DNA from: Anadara kagoshimensis
Taxonomy: Eukaryota > Mollusca > Bivalvia > Arcoida > Arcidae
Direction: 5' to 3'
Length of the DNA stretch: 64,000 bases
NCBI GenBank assembly: GCA_021292105.1
Contig: CM037864.1
Location: 43,927,816-43,991,815 of the forward strand
The notes below the pieces were generated by a model, which did not search any database, had not been told where the DNA came from, and saw only the letters and a list, made by a program, of their open reading frames with translations. Positions within the stretch are counted from its first letter, which is position 1; each line of letters opens with the position of its first letter. The position numbers were made by a program, and so were the translations under genes. Of this stretch, positions 25,091-36,870 are shown one piece after another.

Positions 25091-26499
25091 TTCTACAATG
25101 TTTCAACCAAGTTATATATTCGTGCTGATCCCTCCTGCTTGTACAATCGACGTTAAAGGTAAAGAAACGACAAAATTAGAACAGTTTACATGCTGCGACT
25201 TTGCAGCATACGCTAACTGTTCATTACAAAACAAATCCCTATGTACATATCAGAAGACATAATTTGCCTTAGTTACCATAAAAAACATTTATAAAGTGTG
25301 TAGTTGTTCACATTTGTCCGAAATTATGACAAAATGTTGAATGCGTTATGGAAATTTAGCTAGAATAAACAGAAATTTTTAATGAAAAACTGCACATGAT
25401 CAGATGCACGCCTTTTTTTCAACGGAACAAGTTGTTGTAGATTATTTGTCCAAATTCTGACTTGGTATCTGCCACATCAGATGACAATATAGACATGCCA
25501 ATTGACCTTAAGAACGATTACATTATATAACTCAGGAGATAAACGTAAATAAAATCAGGATATCTCTTAAAATGAATATTATAATATGTATATTATGAAA
25601 AAATACCACTAAACCCATGCCACAACATACAAGGTAGTACGAAACAGTACCGATTTATGATATCAAACATGTTAATTAACAATGGTACATAAGATAATTC
25701 ATTTAATTTAATTTAAATTATTTATTTCGATAAAGGTACAAAATTAAATATTATACGACTGCATACAATAAAAGATTCCGGAACAAGTGTAAAACTATTA
25801 TACATTCTTACAATGACATAATATTAATATAATTTAATTTTGGTCCAAGTACTACTGATAAGGAATTGCATTTCGAAACGGCCGTCTAGTTCTGTAAAAT
25901 TAAAACTCGTATAATATGTCATTCTGAACAAGTTTTCAGTTTTTAAACAAACTGTGGCTTGGAAGGGCGGAATGGGAAAAAACCACATTAATTCATTCTA
26001 ATGATTTAAGCATACGAACAAATTACTTAATCGATACGATGATTGATTTTGCAACGCCCTCAACCATATGCATATTCACGAGGAATAAATTACATCTACA
26101 AACAAAACACGCTGCGCCAAACTAGAAGGTTTAAAAAACCTAAAAAGTTACAATGTCCTCGGTCTTTTGAAATCCCTATTTTCACTTCTCAAACCTTAAT
26201 GAATTTAGCGAAAGTGATGTTTTAATATTTATTTTTGTTTAAATCTTACTTTTTACAAGACGTTAATATATTCACACCAGCATTTAAATATATTTATCTT
26301 GTTCCCTTAGTTCGTTTGTTTATATTCTTGGTTATTTTCCTTATTCCTTATACATTTTTATAACTGCACATTCCATAGGCCTAAAACATTAAGTTCCAAA
26401 TGTACAACATTATGACGCCAAGCTTTTAAGTTCACCAAGTTTATGCGTATTTCAATACTAACTTCAAGTTACTGCATTTTATTTTATAATTTTATCTCT

Positions 26500-26500
<1 letters not shown>

Positions 26501-26531
<31 letters not shown>
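26501..26531. repeat. (TAA)n microsatellite
   Basis: About ten trinucleotide units. Confidence 0.95.
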
Positions 26532-26533
<2 letters not shown>

Positions 26534-27031
26534 GTTAGAATTAGCCCAAACCCATGTATAAACTTAACACTATTGGAATTACCCGCTTAATGTAAATGGT
26601 TGAAAAATTCCGATACCTTAAAAATGTCAACAACAAAAAATTACTCACCGTTGGCCTGCATTTTCAAATAATAGAATGCTACTTTACTGGAAACTTGATA
26701 TTTATTCAATAAAACAAATTGATTAATTCATTTGTTTTTATTCTAGTCCTAGAATTTTTATAACCAATCAGAGCCGTTTCTCACAGGTCAAGTATTATTC
26801 ACAGCCCACTTAAACTTTGATTTTGGTGTTATACTCCTATAGGATTCATCATATCGGGGGTTGTTTAACATCAGATACAAGTAGGTACTTTGTAACAAGT
26901 TTGTAACTGTTGACAACGAATGTTATTAAAACAATGTATTCCGTCGTCAATGACACTTAGTTCTAATTGACAGTGTCCTACGAGATTCTGATTCTTCATA
27001 TACATGTAAAGTCTCTAGAAATGTAAAAACC

Positions 27032-27032
<1 letters not shown>

Positions 27033-27062
<30 letters not shown>
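27033..27062. repeat. (TTTA)n microsatellite
   Basis: About seven tetranucleotide units. Confidence 0.93.
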
Positions 27063-28148
27063 GTCAGTTTTAGTTTTTTCGGCTTTAACGCAGGAAAAAA
27101 AAATTTTTTTTAATCTTTAACGTAGGCCAAATTAGAAATTTTAAGCTGAAAAGTTAAGAAAGATAGTACATGATATATTGAAAATAAAAAACAAAAAAAA
27201 TCTGAAAATATAAATGAAAAAACACGTTTTTGACTCGATTTTCAATTCTTATACTTACAAACCCCCAAAAACTTAAGAGTTTTTTAAGCTGGCCTAAATT
27301 TCTTCGCAGTTCAACTGACTTGCAGAAAATCGGCGTTACAAGATTTCTTCTCATTATTAAACGATAAATTATCCTGTAAAAATGCTAAAATAGTTTTTAA
27401 TTTCCATCGCTTGTTAATTTCAGTCAACGTATAAATGATGTTACATTTAATACTTTAATGATTTCGGGACTAAGTAAGGTGTTTGACTTCGTTAGGAGTT
27501 GGTACACGGTATTACATAAATACATATCCGTACATACAAATAGGCTTGACAATTCTAAGTAATTTCACACGCTTATCCCAAATCATGTAACATTTAGAAA
27601 TGTATTTGGAATAAAGTTGTTTTTGTAACAAACAAAACAGTCTTCATCGAATGATAAGCAGAACAGATAAACATAACGTCACCGTTCATTTATGCCACTT
27701 GATCTTGACTCGTTGAACTTGTTGAGTACATGTACATGTAGGTGAACACTTACGAAGAATCATTCTTAAATACGCCCGTAAACTGACGAAAGTGTTTGTT
27801 TTTATGGTCATAAAGCAATGGTTCACCACGCTACAAAGTCCATCAACCAAATCGTAGCACTGGATTACTAGAGATACTCTGGAATAAAACTATTTTTTCA
27901 GTCCCTCATATAAGACATAATGAACATTCATAATAATGTGATGGGAACGCTGTTTGTGGTTAACATGTAATACAAACCCGAAAAATCTGCCAACAATACA
28001 AACTTTTTCATTATCATCATCAATAATATTATTTCAATGTGGATATCTACTAGATTTTGCCAGAATGAAATATGAATGAAATATGTAGCATTTATTCAAA
28101 ATGCCAGTAAAAATAAACATAATTTGTAAGATTTCAACGTGATGCATA

Positions 28149-28262
28149 TGTCATATACCATTTTTTTTAATTTAATCATGAAATACATTCAAAAAATGGT
28201 TATTGTCATATACCATTTTTTGAATGTATTTTATGATTAAATTCAAAAAATGGTATATGACA
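28149..28262. mobile_element. Palindromic MITE, double-hairpin form, copy 1
   Basis: Reads TGTCATATACCATTTTTT inward from the left and TGTGTCATATACCATTTTTT from the right, so the whole is a palindrome of about 114 bp. Each arm also contains an inverted copy of the CCATTTTTTGAATG motif, giving four alternating motif copies. A second copy lies at 36334-36446 and a single-hairpin relative at 42081-42133. Confidence 0.82.
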
Positions 28263-28310
28263 CATACAATAAATGACTGGAAACTATTCAGTACCAATAA
28301 CTGACAAACA

Positions 28311-28768
28311 ATATTATAGGGTTATGGAACTGAGATTGTGAAATATTGTCCCGAGTTGACTCCACATTTGCACGAGTTTGCGAGTGCAAATTTTGAGTCA
28401 ACTCGGGACAATATTTCACAATCTCAGTTCAATAACCCTTTTATTATATAGCAAATACATTTCGTTTACATCCCACTAGTATTTCATCTAAAATTACCAT
28501 TTTGTCTTACAATACATCAATATCACACTGATATAAGAACTAGTGCAATACGACAACAACACAGCGATGACGTTTTCAGCCATGTAGCAACAATCGTATG
28601 ACGTTATAAACAAAGCGTCATGTGACAAAGCGTGCGATATGAAAATTTGATTCGGAACACCTCGGACTGGAACAAAGTTTGCGTGCAAATATCGAAATTT
28701 ATTGCACGCTAACATCTTGGGATTTATCGTTTAATTTCTATGGGATGCAAATATTGCTATATAATAAT
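28311..28768. mobile_element. Composite palindromic element: terminal hairpin, body and distal inverted repeat
   Basis: 28311-28440 is a near-perfect palindrome: arms of about 58 bp containing GAACTGAGATTGTGAAATAT and GTCCCGAGTTGACTC, with a short loop near GAGTTTGCGAG. The region from 28441 to 28768 is bounded by TTATTATATAGCAA (28440) and its complement TTGCTATATAATAA (28753). Its interior has CGTCATGTGAC-like motifs and no recognisable protein. The architecture resembles that at 57693-58085. Likely a non-autonomous foldback or TIR element. Confidence 0.6.
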
Positions 28769-30006
28769 TATATATATGTAACCTAAAATCTACAATCTGT
28801 AACAAATAATTATTACATGGCATGGTAGTCCAGTTGATTTAGCAAAACAGGGGTTATTGTACTAGTTATACCAGCGAAAGCTCATGACGCGAAGTTGTAT
28901 TTTTTAAACATTTTTTAGTCTATTGTCAAAATAAACATGTAGTTACTTGGTAAGTACTTATAATTAACTTATATGCATATGCATGTGATAATCTTTACAT
29001 CAAACTTATACTGAGAGACAAAGGGGATTCAGAAAAATCTATCGTTGCACCGGCATCGGTTTTTGAGATCGCTTCAACAGGACCTAAATATGAAAATAAA
29101 AAGGTTGGTTGAGGGGGTCAGTAAGCGACCTCCTTCGATGTATAATAAGCCACTGAAACTGAAATGGTACATGCGTAATGTTTTCAGAATTTAGTCGAAT
29201 AAAATTAAGATGAGGCTATTTGAAGCATGTGCCAAAATAATGAATGTTATATTTTCAGAATAGGCAGTAATGGAAAGGGACCATATGGCGATGGCCTTCT
29301 GTGTTTATGTTTAGAAAACATAAATTTTCCAGAGAAAACATATATAATTTGACATGGGAAAATCGCACAGAATGTCTAAGACGCAATAGTATAAAAAACA
29401 ACAATCCCATTATTTAAAACATCATCGTAAAATTAATCAAAATTGTATCCACATTTATGACCTCGATGGTAATTTGTATCGTATGTGTTTTGTGAAATGA
29501 AACAATTCTTTGCAGGAATGATGACAGTTTAATTTTCTTTTGAAACGCATTACAAATTTTGTGGAGATGCGCACAAACACTAACATTAGCCAAGTGATAA
29601 TTTAAGCCTTCTAAACTAGCACAGGTGTGTGGGAACATAATGAAATGTGTCAAACTTGTAACGGTTTTTACTGTAAGATTTATGCTTGACATGAAATTAA
29701 CAGGTTTGAAATTAATATTAATTTATATATCTTGATGCTACAAAGTTTTTTTTCAGTAATTAAAACAATATATTTTTCATTTCTCTCTGGTGTGTTTATT
29801 TTTTAAATTTCATAAATAGGTTATAAAAATAATTCATGATTTGTTACACGATTTTCCTTTTGTAAATAAAATAATAAAAATGATTCAATTTGGATACAAT
29901 AAAACTTAACACACATTAAACGTCATTTAAGACATTTATTGTCTCACAGTTTTGATGCACTTTGCAGATTGTATTATTACATTAGTTTAAATTTTTAATT
30001 GTATAT
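28769..30006. other. AT-rich intergenic sequence
   Basis: No gene, RNA or repeat recognised. A 92-codon minus frame at 29414-29692 has no identifiable domain. Confidence 0.45.
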
Positions 30007-30079
30007 TTACCTTTCCAGAGCACCCGACCTTGCTCGCCTGGTGCTTTATTTGGCAGCTTGAAAGTTTTTCCATTGCTCT

Positions 30080-32890
30080 TGGATATTGTGGATTGGACAT
30101 GAATTGGTATGTTTTTGTGGTTTGGACATGGATGAGTATGTATGTTTTTACTTTGCTTTGGAATATTGTGGTTTGGACATGAATTGGTATATTTGTTTTT
30201 ACTTTGCTATGAGATATTGAGATTTTAACATAGATGGGTATGTTTGTTTTAACTTTGCTCCTAGATGTTATGTTTTGGAATGGATGGGTATGTTTGTTTT
30301 TACTTTGCTTTGGGATATTGTGGTTTGGACATGGATGGGCATGTTTGTTTTTACTTTACTCTTAGATATTGTGGTTTGGACATGAATTGCTATACTTGTT
30401 TTTACTCAGCTCTTAGATATTGCAGTTTGGACGTGGATGGGTATGTTTGTTTTTACTCAGATCCTAGATATTGCAGTTTCGACATGGATGGATGGGTATT
30501 TTTGTTTTTACTCAGCTCTTAGATATTATGGTTTGGACATGGATGGGTATGTTTGTTTTTACTCAGCTCTTAGATATTGCAGTTTGGACATGAATTGCTA
30601 TACTTGTTTTACTCAGCTCTTAGATATTGCAGTTTGGACATGTGTTGCTATACTTGTTTTTACTCAGCTCTTAGATATTGCAGTTTGGACATGGATGGGT
30701 ATGTTTGTTTTTACTCAGCTCTTAGATATTATGGTTTGGACATGGATGGGTATGTTTGTTTTTACTCAGCTCTTAGATATTGCAGTTTGGACATGAATTG
30801 CTATACTTGTTTTTACTCAGCTCTTAGATATTGCAGTTTGGACATGGATGGGTATTTTTGTTTTTACTCAGCTCTTAGATATTATGGTTTGGACATGGAT
30901 GGGTATGTTTGTTTTTACTCAGCTCTTAGATATTGCAGTTTGGACATGAATTGCTATACTTGTTTTTACTCAGCTCTTAGATATTGCAGTTTGGACATGG
31001 ATGGGTATGTTTGTTTTTACTCAGCTCTTAGATATTATGGTTTGGACATGGATGGGTATGTTTGTTTTTACTCAGCTCTTAGATATTGCAGTTTGGACAT
31101 GAATTGCTATACTTGTTTTACTCAGCTCTTAGATATTGCAGTTTGGACATGGATGGGTATGTTTGTTTTTATTCAGCTCTTAGATATTATGGTTTGGACA
31201 TGGATGGGTATGTTTGTTTTTACTCAGCTCTTAGATATTGCAGTTTGGACGTGGATGGGTATGTTTGTTTTTACTCAGATCCTAGATATTGCAGTTTCGA
31301 CATGGATGGATGGGTATTTTTGTTTTTACTCAGCTCTTAGATATTATGGTTTGGACATGGATGGGTATGTTTGTTTTTACTCAGCTCTTAGATATTGCAG
31401 TTTGGACATGAATTGCTATACTTGTTTTACTCAGCTCTTAGATATTGCAGTTTGGACATGTGTTGCTATACTTGTTTTTACTCAGCTCTTAGATATTGCA
31501 GTTTGGACATGGATGGGTATGTTTGTTTTTACTCAGCTCTTAGATATTATGGTTTGGACATGGATGGGTATGTTTGTTTTTACTCAGCTCTTAGATATTG
31601 CAGTTTGGACATGAATTGCTATACTTGTTTTTACTCAGCTCTTAGATATTGCAGTTTGGACATGGATGGGTATTTTTGTTTTTACTCAGCTCTTAGATAT
31701 TATGGTTTGGACATGGATGGGTATGTTTGTTTTTACTCAGCTCTTAGATATTGCAGTTTGGACATGAATTGCTATACTTGTTTTTACTCAGCTCTTAGAT
31801 ATTGCAGTTTGGACATGGATGGGTATGTTTGTTTTTACTCAGCTCTTAGATATTATGGTTTGGACATGGATGGGTATGTTTGTTTTTACTCAGCTCTTAG
31901 ATATTGCAGTTTGGACATGAATTGCTATACTTGTTTTACTCAGCTCTTAGATATTGCAGTTTGGACATGAATTGCTATACTTGTTTTTACTCAGCTCTTA
32001 GATATTGCAGTTTGGACATGGATGGGTATGTTTGTTTTTACTCAGCTCTTAGATATTATGGTTTGGACATGGATGGGTATGTTTGTTTTTACTCAGCTCT
32101 TAGATATTGCAGTTTGGACATGAATTGCTATACTTGTTTTACTCAGCTCTTAGATATTGCAGTTTGGACATGGATGGGTATGTTTGTTTTTATTCAGCTC
32201 TTAGATATTATGGTTTGGACATGGATGGGTATGTTTGTTTTTACTCAGCTCTTAGATATTGCAGTTTGGACATGGATGGGTATTTTTGTTTTTACTCAGC
32301 TCTTAGATATTATGGTTTGGACATGGATGGGTATGTTTGTTTTTACTCAGCTCTTAGATATTGCAGTTTGGACATGAATTGCTATACTTGTTTTTACTCA
32401 GCTCTTAGATATTGCAGTTTGGACATGGATGGGTATGTTTGTTTTTACTCAGCTCTTAGATATTATGGTTTGGACATGGATGGGTATGTTTGTTTTTACT
32501 CAGCTCTTAGATATTGCAGTTTGGACATGAATTGCTATACTTGTTTTACTCAGCTCTTAGATATTGCAGTTTGGACATGGATGGGTATGTTTGTTTTTAT
32601 TCAGCTCTTAGATATTATGGTTTGGACATGGATGGGTATGTTTGTTTTTACTCAGCTCTTAGATATTGCAGTTTGGACATGAATTGCTATACTTGTTTTA
32701 CTCAGCTCTTAGATATTGCAGTTTGGACATGGATGGGTATGTTTGTTTTTTCTCAGCTCTTAGATATTGCAGTTTGGTAATGGATGGGTATATTTGTTTT
32801 TACTTTGCTATGAGATATTGAGATTTTAACATAGATGGGTATGTTTGTTTTACTCAGCTCTTAGATATTGCAGTTTGGACTGGTATGTTT
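30080..32890 (+). repeat. Minisatellite array, 51-bp period, about 55 units
   Basis: Units contain ACTCAGCTCTTAGATATT, GCAGTTTGGACATG or TATGGTTTGGACATG, and GGATGGGTATGTTTG or AATTGCTATACTTG. The spacing is 51 bp, or 50 bp where one T is lost. Because 51 is a multiple of three and units lack stops in two frames, open frames up to 345 codons appear, repeating a 17-residue unit (YSALRYCSLDMDGYVCF, or shifted TQLLDIAVWTWMGMFVF). No promoter, signal or conserved start supports translation, and one-base indels switch the frames freely. I regard the frames as by-products. The unit is a modified family A tail. Confidence 0.93.
30431..31958 (+). repeat. 818-bp higher-order duplication within the 51-bp array
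   Basis: The block starting with the distinctive GACGTGG variant at 30431 recurs at 31249, followed in both places by ACTCAGATCCTAG, GTTTCGACATGGATGGATGG and the rare ATGTGTTGC variant in the same order. The two blocks agree for at least about 700 bp. Confidence 0.85.
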
Positions 32891-32895
32891 GTTTT

Positions 32896-34540
32896 GGATG
32901 TTTTATTGCTACTATATATTTTTCATATTTTCTAAACGCGAATAGAAGCAATAAATCAATTACCCAGTTTTGCAATCGTTAGCATTTTCTTTAAACTTTT
33001 TCTTAAATTTATAATAGATACGTTTTACTATTGGTTGGCCTTTACATCACAATAAGTTCATATATAACAGGTAATTTTAAAATACATTAATGTGACCATT
33101 ATTTTGAGGGTTCAATCAGGGACATTTAAGTTCGGAACTTATACCAATTAAAGAGACCGTTAGTGCGAAGTCATGACAGATGTCACTACCCACGTACTAG
33201 AAATGCCATAAATCTGAGTACTAACAGTTAGAAACCATTCTGTATGTCTTTGAATTAATGTCATGTTTCAAGTGTGACTACTCGACTAAGGAAACTATGT
33301 GCGCGCTCGACTAAAATATCATGAAAGTTGGTGCCCATTACACATCGCAGTTGTTCCAATAAACAGTAATGCTAGAGTTAAAGATGGAGCATGATCTTTG
33401 ATGTGAGCGTTTTACTAGAGGTCAGTGATTGTTCGATTTTAGTGCAAATTTAAGTGATAGTTGGACTTAGAGGGTTCGACCTAGAGTTATAATAAACGCG
33501 ATCACTAAGTGTAGTTATGACAAGCCCAGCAATTGATTTCTTGTGAATCCGTGGGTGATAATTTCTGATAGAACTATATGATGTTAAATATGGTTGAATT
33601 TATGTGATTTGCAAAATTCGTTGTCACAAACTCGGTGACACAAACAGTAGTTCATTTATTTTGTCAGCCTGGTGGGTTTGGGGTTTGGTAAGTGACCAGA
33701 AAACCTGTCAATGTTATAGACAGGTGACAATAGGTAGGAGTTGTTTACCAGTTATTGGTGCTGGTTAGTGACTGACCCTCTGGATATCGACACCCAATTT
33801 CTTGCCACAAATCTTTGGAACAGTTTCAATTCTTTTTTTAAATAAATATCTGTTGATTTAACACTAAGCTAACGAATTAGTGCCGTAGTGGCAGCTTATC
33901 TTGCCCCATAACCTATATATCGTCTACACATGCCTCTTGACAACATTTCGACCATAATGTATCGTCCTTGTCATTAGCTATGTGTTAAACTTACAAAAGA
34001 CCCATACTGTAGATTAAAGGATTTCCATGATTTGGAAATTTTTTCTATTGATCGAAACTCTCAATAATATTATAACTACATTACCTGGTTATTGTCATAA
34101 ATAATGACAGGAATCTTAAAATAAGTGGGATAATATTTTTTGTAATTTCTTTTATTGTTTTGTGTTCTTGACTGTATTTTGTTATTTGCTGAGTAATTCT
34201 TTCTTATGCGCTGAATTATTCACTGGTGTAATCAAATCTAGGTCAACACCTTAAATGTACAAAAACAAAATTCTATATTTCCCTACACATTGGAGAGGAC
34301 GTTTGATAATCTTTTTTTCTGTTAGCTTCTTGGTTTATTGGTTTCGAAAGTTAATCGAAGCACCATTATGCAAATAATTTTTATTTTCCATGTTCTTAAC
34401 ATAAATAAACAGATTAGCTTTTTTATTTGATGGTTGCAAGTAATTCCATAAGACATATGTTTGTTGAAAAGCACCTGTCATTGGCCATTTGATGTTACTA
34501 TAATTAGATACTTAATGAGACATAAAAATAACGTACCATT
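32896..34540. other. Intergenic sequence
   Basis: No gene recognised. At 33860 and 51570 the same ACTAAGCTAACGAATT occurs, possibly part of an old repeat, but the surrounding sequence does not align convincingly. Confidence 0.45.
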
Positions 34541-34787
34541 TTTACAAAATAGAAAAAACAAAGAAAATAAAAAGCAACAAACAACCAAAATAAAAAACAA
34601 TCGAAATGAAAAAAATAAAAATAAACGAAATGAAAAAAATAAAAATAAAACGAAATGAGAAAGCAAAAACGAATTTAGAAAACAAATAAACAACATAAGA
34701 AAACAACAATCGAAAAAAGAAAACAAAATACAAACAAAAAAGAAAGCAGAAATAGAAAGCAAGAGACAAACGAAATTTGACAACAAC
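34541..34787 (+). repeat. A-rich low-complexity tract
   Basis: Strongly A-rich on the plus strand with imperfect AAAAATAAAA and CGAAATGAAAAA repeats. It leads directly into the 55-bp array, so the two may share an origin. Confidence 0.85.
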
Positions 34788-35282
34788 AAAAATCAAAGCT
34801 AGAAAATAACAATGAAAGTTAGAAAACAACATATAAAATTACAAAAATCAAAGCTAGAAAATAACAATGAAAGTTAGAAAACAACATATAAAATTACAAA
34901 ATCAAAGCTAGAAAATAACAATGAAAGTTAGAAAACAACATATAAAATTACAAAAATCAAAGCTAGAAAATAACAATGAAAGTTAGAAACAACATATAAA
35001 ATTACAAAAATCAAAGCTAGAAAATAACAATGAAAGTTAGAAAACAACATATAAAATTACAAAAATCAAAGCTAGAAAATAACAATGAAAGTTAGAAAAC
35101 AACATATAAAATTACAAAATCAAAGCTAGAAAATAACAATGAAAGTTAGAAAACAACATATAAAATTACAAAAATCAAAGCTAGAAAATAACAATGAAAG
35201 TTAGAAAACAACATATAAAATTACAAAAATCAAAGCTAGAAAATAACAATGAAAGTTAGAAAACAACATATAAAATTACAAA
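34788..35282 (+). repeat. Minisatellite array, 55-bp period, 9 units
   Basis: Each unit reads AAAAATCAAAGCTAGAAAAT, AACAATGAAAGTTAG and AACATATAAAATTAC in order. Units are almost identical; a few lack one A. The plus strand is about 60 percent A. Confidence 0.95.
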
Positions 35283-35769
35283 GCAACAAACAAACAGAAT
35301 TTGAATGCAATAAACGTATAAGAAAAATTACAAACACGAAACTACAAAGTAAAAATACATTAATACCATCATACATCAGTTCAAAGGAAGTGTATAATGT
35401 TATTAAAAGTACCCAAAGTATCATAAAACTAAGTCTCTTGCGTCACTATCTGTATGTTTGAACCCAATTGTCATACATAGCCTGGCTCGTATATGTGCAG
35501 CAATGATAATCTACTAATGTGTAACGTATGAACGATTTATATTTTAAAAAACCTGTCAAAATGCTAGGCAGTAATGAGCGTTTAACTCATGCATCAAAAG
35601 AGAAGTTTTAAAAATTTTGTACTCGCGGTGCGATATGACATACCGCATATCCAGTAAGCTAAATCTGCGACAAATGCTTTTTTATTAATCTTTAAAAATA
35701 ACTCTTAATACAAGAACATGTTTTAGTTTTTTGAAAAATATTCCTAATCTGTTTTATCAAAGTACATTA
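35283..35769. other. AT-rich intergenic sequence
   Basis: Nothing recognised. Confidence 0.45.
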
Positions 35770-35940
35770 ATGGCGACTTGTCGATTTTACACATGCTGCT
35801 ATACTCGAGACCACTCGGTCCATTTTACTGAGATAACCAGTTATCCTTGCCGGTCGCCGGGATCGAACCCACAATATTGAAATGCCTTGAGTTTTGAAGG
35901 CTAATGCCTTAACCAATCGGCGTATGCGCCCCAAAATAGC
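35770..35940 (-). mobile_element. tRNA-derived SINE or tRNA pseudogene
   Basis: On the minus strand from 35940: GGGGCGCATACGCCGATTGG, then TTAAGGCATTAGCC (A-box region) and TGTGGGTTCGATCCC (a good B-box), then a non-tRNA body with CCGGCAAGGATAACTGG. The B-box has the tRNA form, but no paired 3' acceptor or CCA-like end follows, so it is not a functional tRNA. The head differs from that of the SINEs at 41264 and 41635. Confidence 0.72.
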
Positions 35941-36333
35941 GGAATAATGAGGCAATTTAAGGGGGACATACCGACACGCGAAACCAATAATTTTAACAAT
36001 TGGTCATTATATTAATGTGATAATAGTATTTCATGTTTATTTTGAATATTCACTTAAATGCACTCAGTGGAATTTTTTTTATATTATCCAAAACTGTTTT
36101 AAGAAATAATGGTGAACTATAGAAACCATAACGTAAGGGGTATTACCGTTTATGGTTATGATAATTATAATAGATTTTATTTAATATTCATCGAATTTGT
36201 GTCATTTTGTGTTTTTTTCTAAAAAGGGTTTAAGATAAAACGTGCAACTCTGTAGTTGAAAATTTGACAATAGCTTTTTTTTCATATATCGCGTTGTTAT
36301 GTTATCGTCATTTCAGAATTCATTTATTCCAGC
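35941..36333. other. AT-rich intergenic sequence
   Basis: Nothing recognised. Confidence 0.45.
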
Positions 36334-36446
36334 TGTCATATACCATTTTTTGAATTTAATCATAAAATACATTCAAAAAATGGTATTGTCATATACCATT
36401 TTTTTAATGTATTTTATGATTAAATTCAAAAAATGGTATATGACAC
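36334..36446. mobile_element. Palindromic MITE, double-hairpin form, copy 2
   Basis: Same element as 28149-28262: TGTCATATACCATTTTTTGA inward from the left and TGTGTCATATACCATTTTTT from the right, with internal inverted copies. The two copies are close to identical in order and length. Confidence 0.85.
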
Positions 36447-36683
36447 AGCCACACACAGTTCTAAATACTCTCTGTTAGTAAATCGGTACCAAAAATATAT
36501 CTACTTTCAAACACGGTATTTAATGTTCTTTTGAAACATCCAATTTACTATCGCGGAGGGAAGTGTTATGCAAGTGTTATGAAGACCAATAAGAGTTCCT
36601 GATTGAACATTTTGTTTCAGTATAGTAATATATAAAATTGATACATTTAAAAAGTATATTTGTTTACTGTTAATGGGAACAAA

Positions 36684-36870
36684 TTCGCGTCAGTTAATGT
36701 TTGCGACAATCCTCATTCAAAATTTTTCGCATACAGATTTTTCGTTCGCGTCGCAAGATTATGATCAATAAAAACGCAAAAGAAATTGTCAAAATAAAAT
36801 ATCCGCGAGAAACTTTATTTTCCCATTTTGTTATTCTCACGAATTTACGCGAAAATACAGTGAATGCGAA
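36684..36870. repeat. Possible dispersed repeat with TCGCG/GCGAA motifs (family C), copy 1
   Basis: Dense CpG-containing motifs (AATTCGCGTCAG, TTTACGCGAAAATACAG) in an otherwise AT-rich region. The region at 54625-54830 has AATTTACGCGAAAATA and TTTCGCGTCAAG in a similar setting. Open frames on both strands here reflect this composition. Homology was judged by eye only. Confidence 0.4.

Larger units (their letters stand above)
25100..28148. other. Long AT-rich region without supported genes
   Basis: No gene recognised on either strand. It contains a (TAA)n microsatellite at 26501-26531 and a (TTTA)n tract at 27033-27062, listed separately. Short open frames are driven by AT composition. Confidence 0.5.
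30007..32895 (+). repeat. Dispersed repeat family A, copy 8, with tail expanded into a 51-bp array
   Basis: Begins with the family A core (CCTTTCCAGAGCACCCGACC at about 30011, then TGCTCGCCTGGTG). It continues into diverged tail units, then the uniform array, and ends in units like those at its start. The head of the element is missing. Confidence 0.85.

Noticed and set aside
30265-32780. Long open frames (up to 345 codons) over the 51-bp array as a repeat-protein gene
   Set aside because: They follow directly from a stop-free 51-bp unit. Two frames are open at once, one-base indels swap them, and no promoter, start context or non-repeat domain is present.
34478-34832. Minus-strand frames of about 100 codons rich in Phe and Leu as membrane proteins
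   Set aside because: They are the reverse reading of the A-rich low-complexity tract; two overlapping frames look equally hydrophobic.
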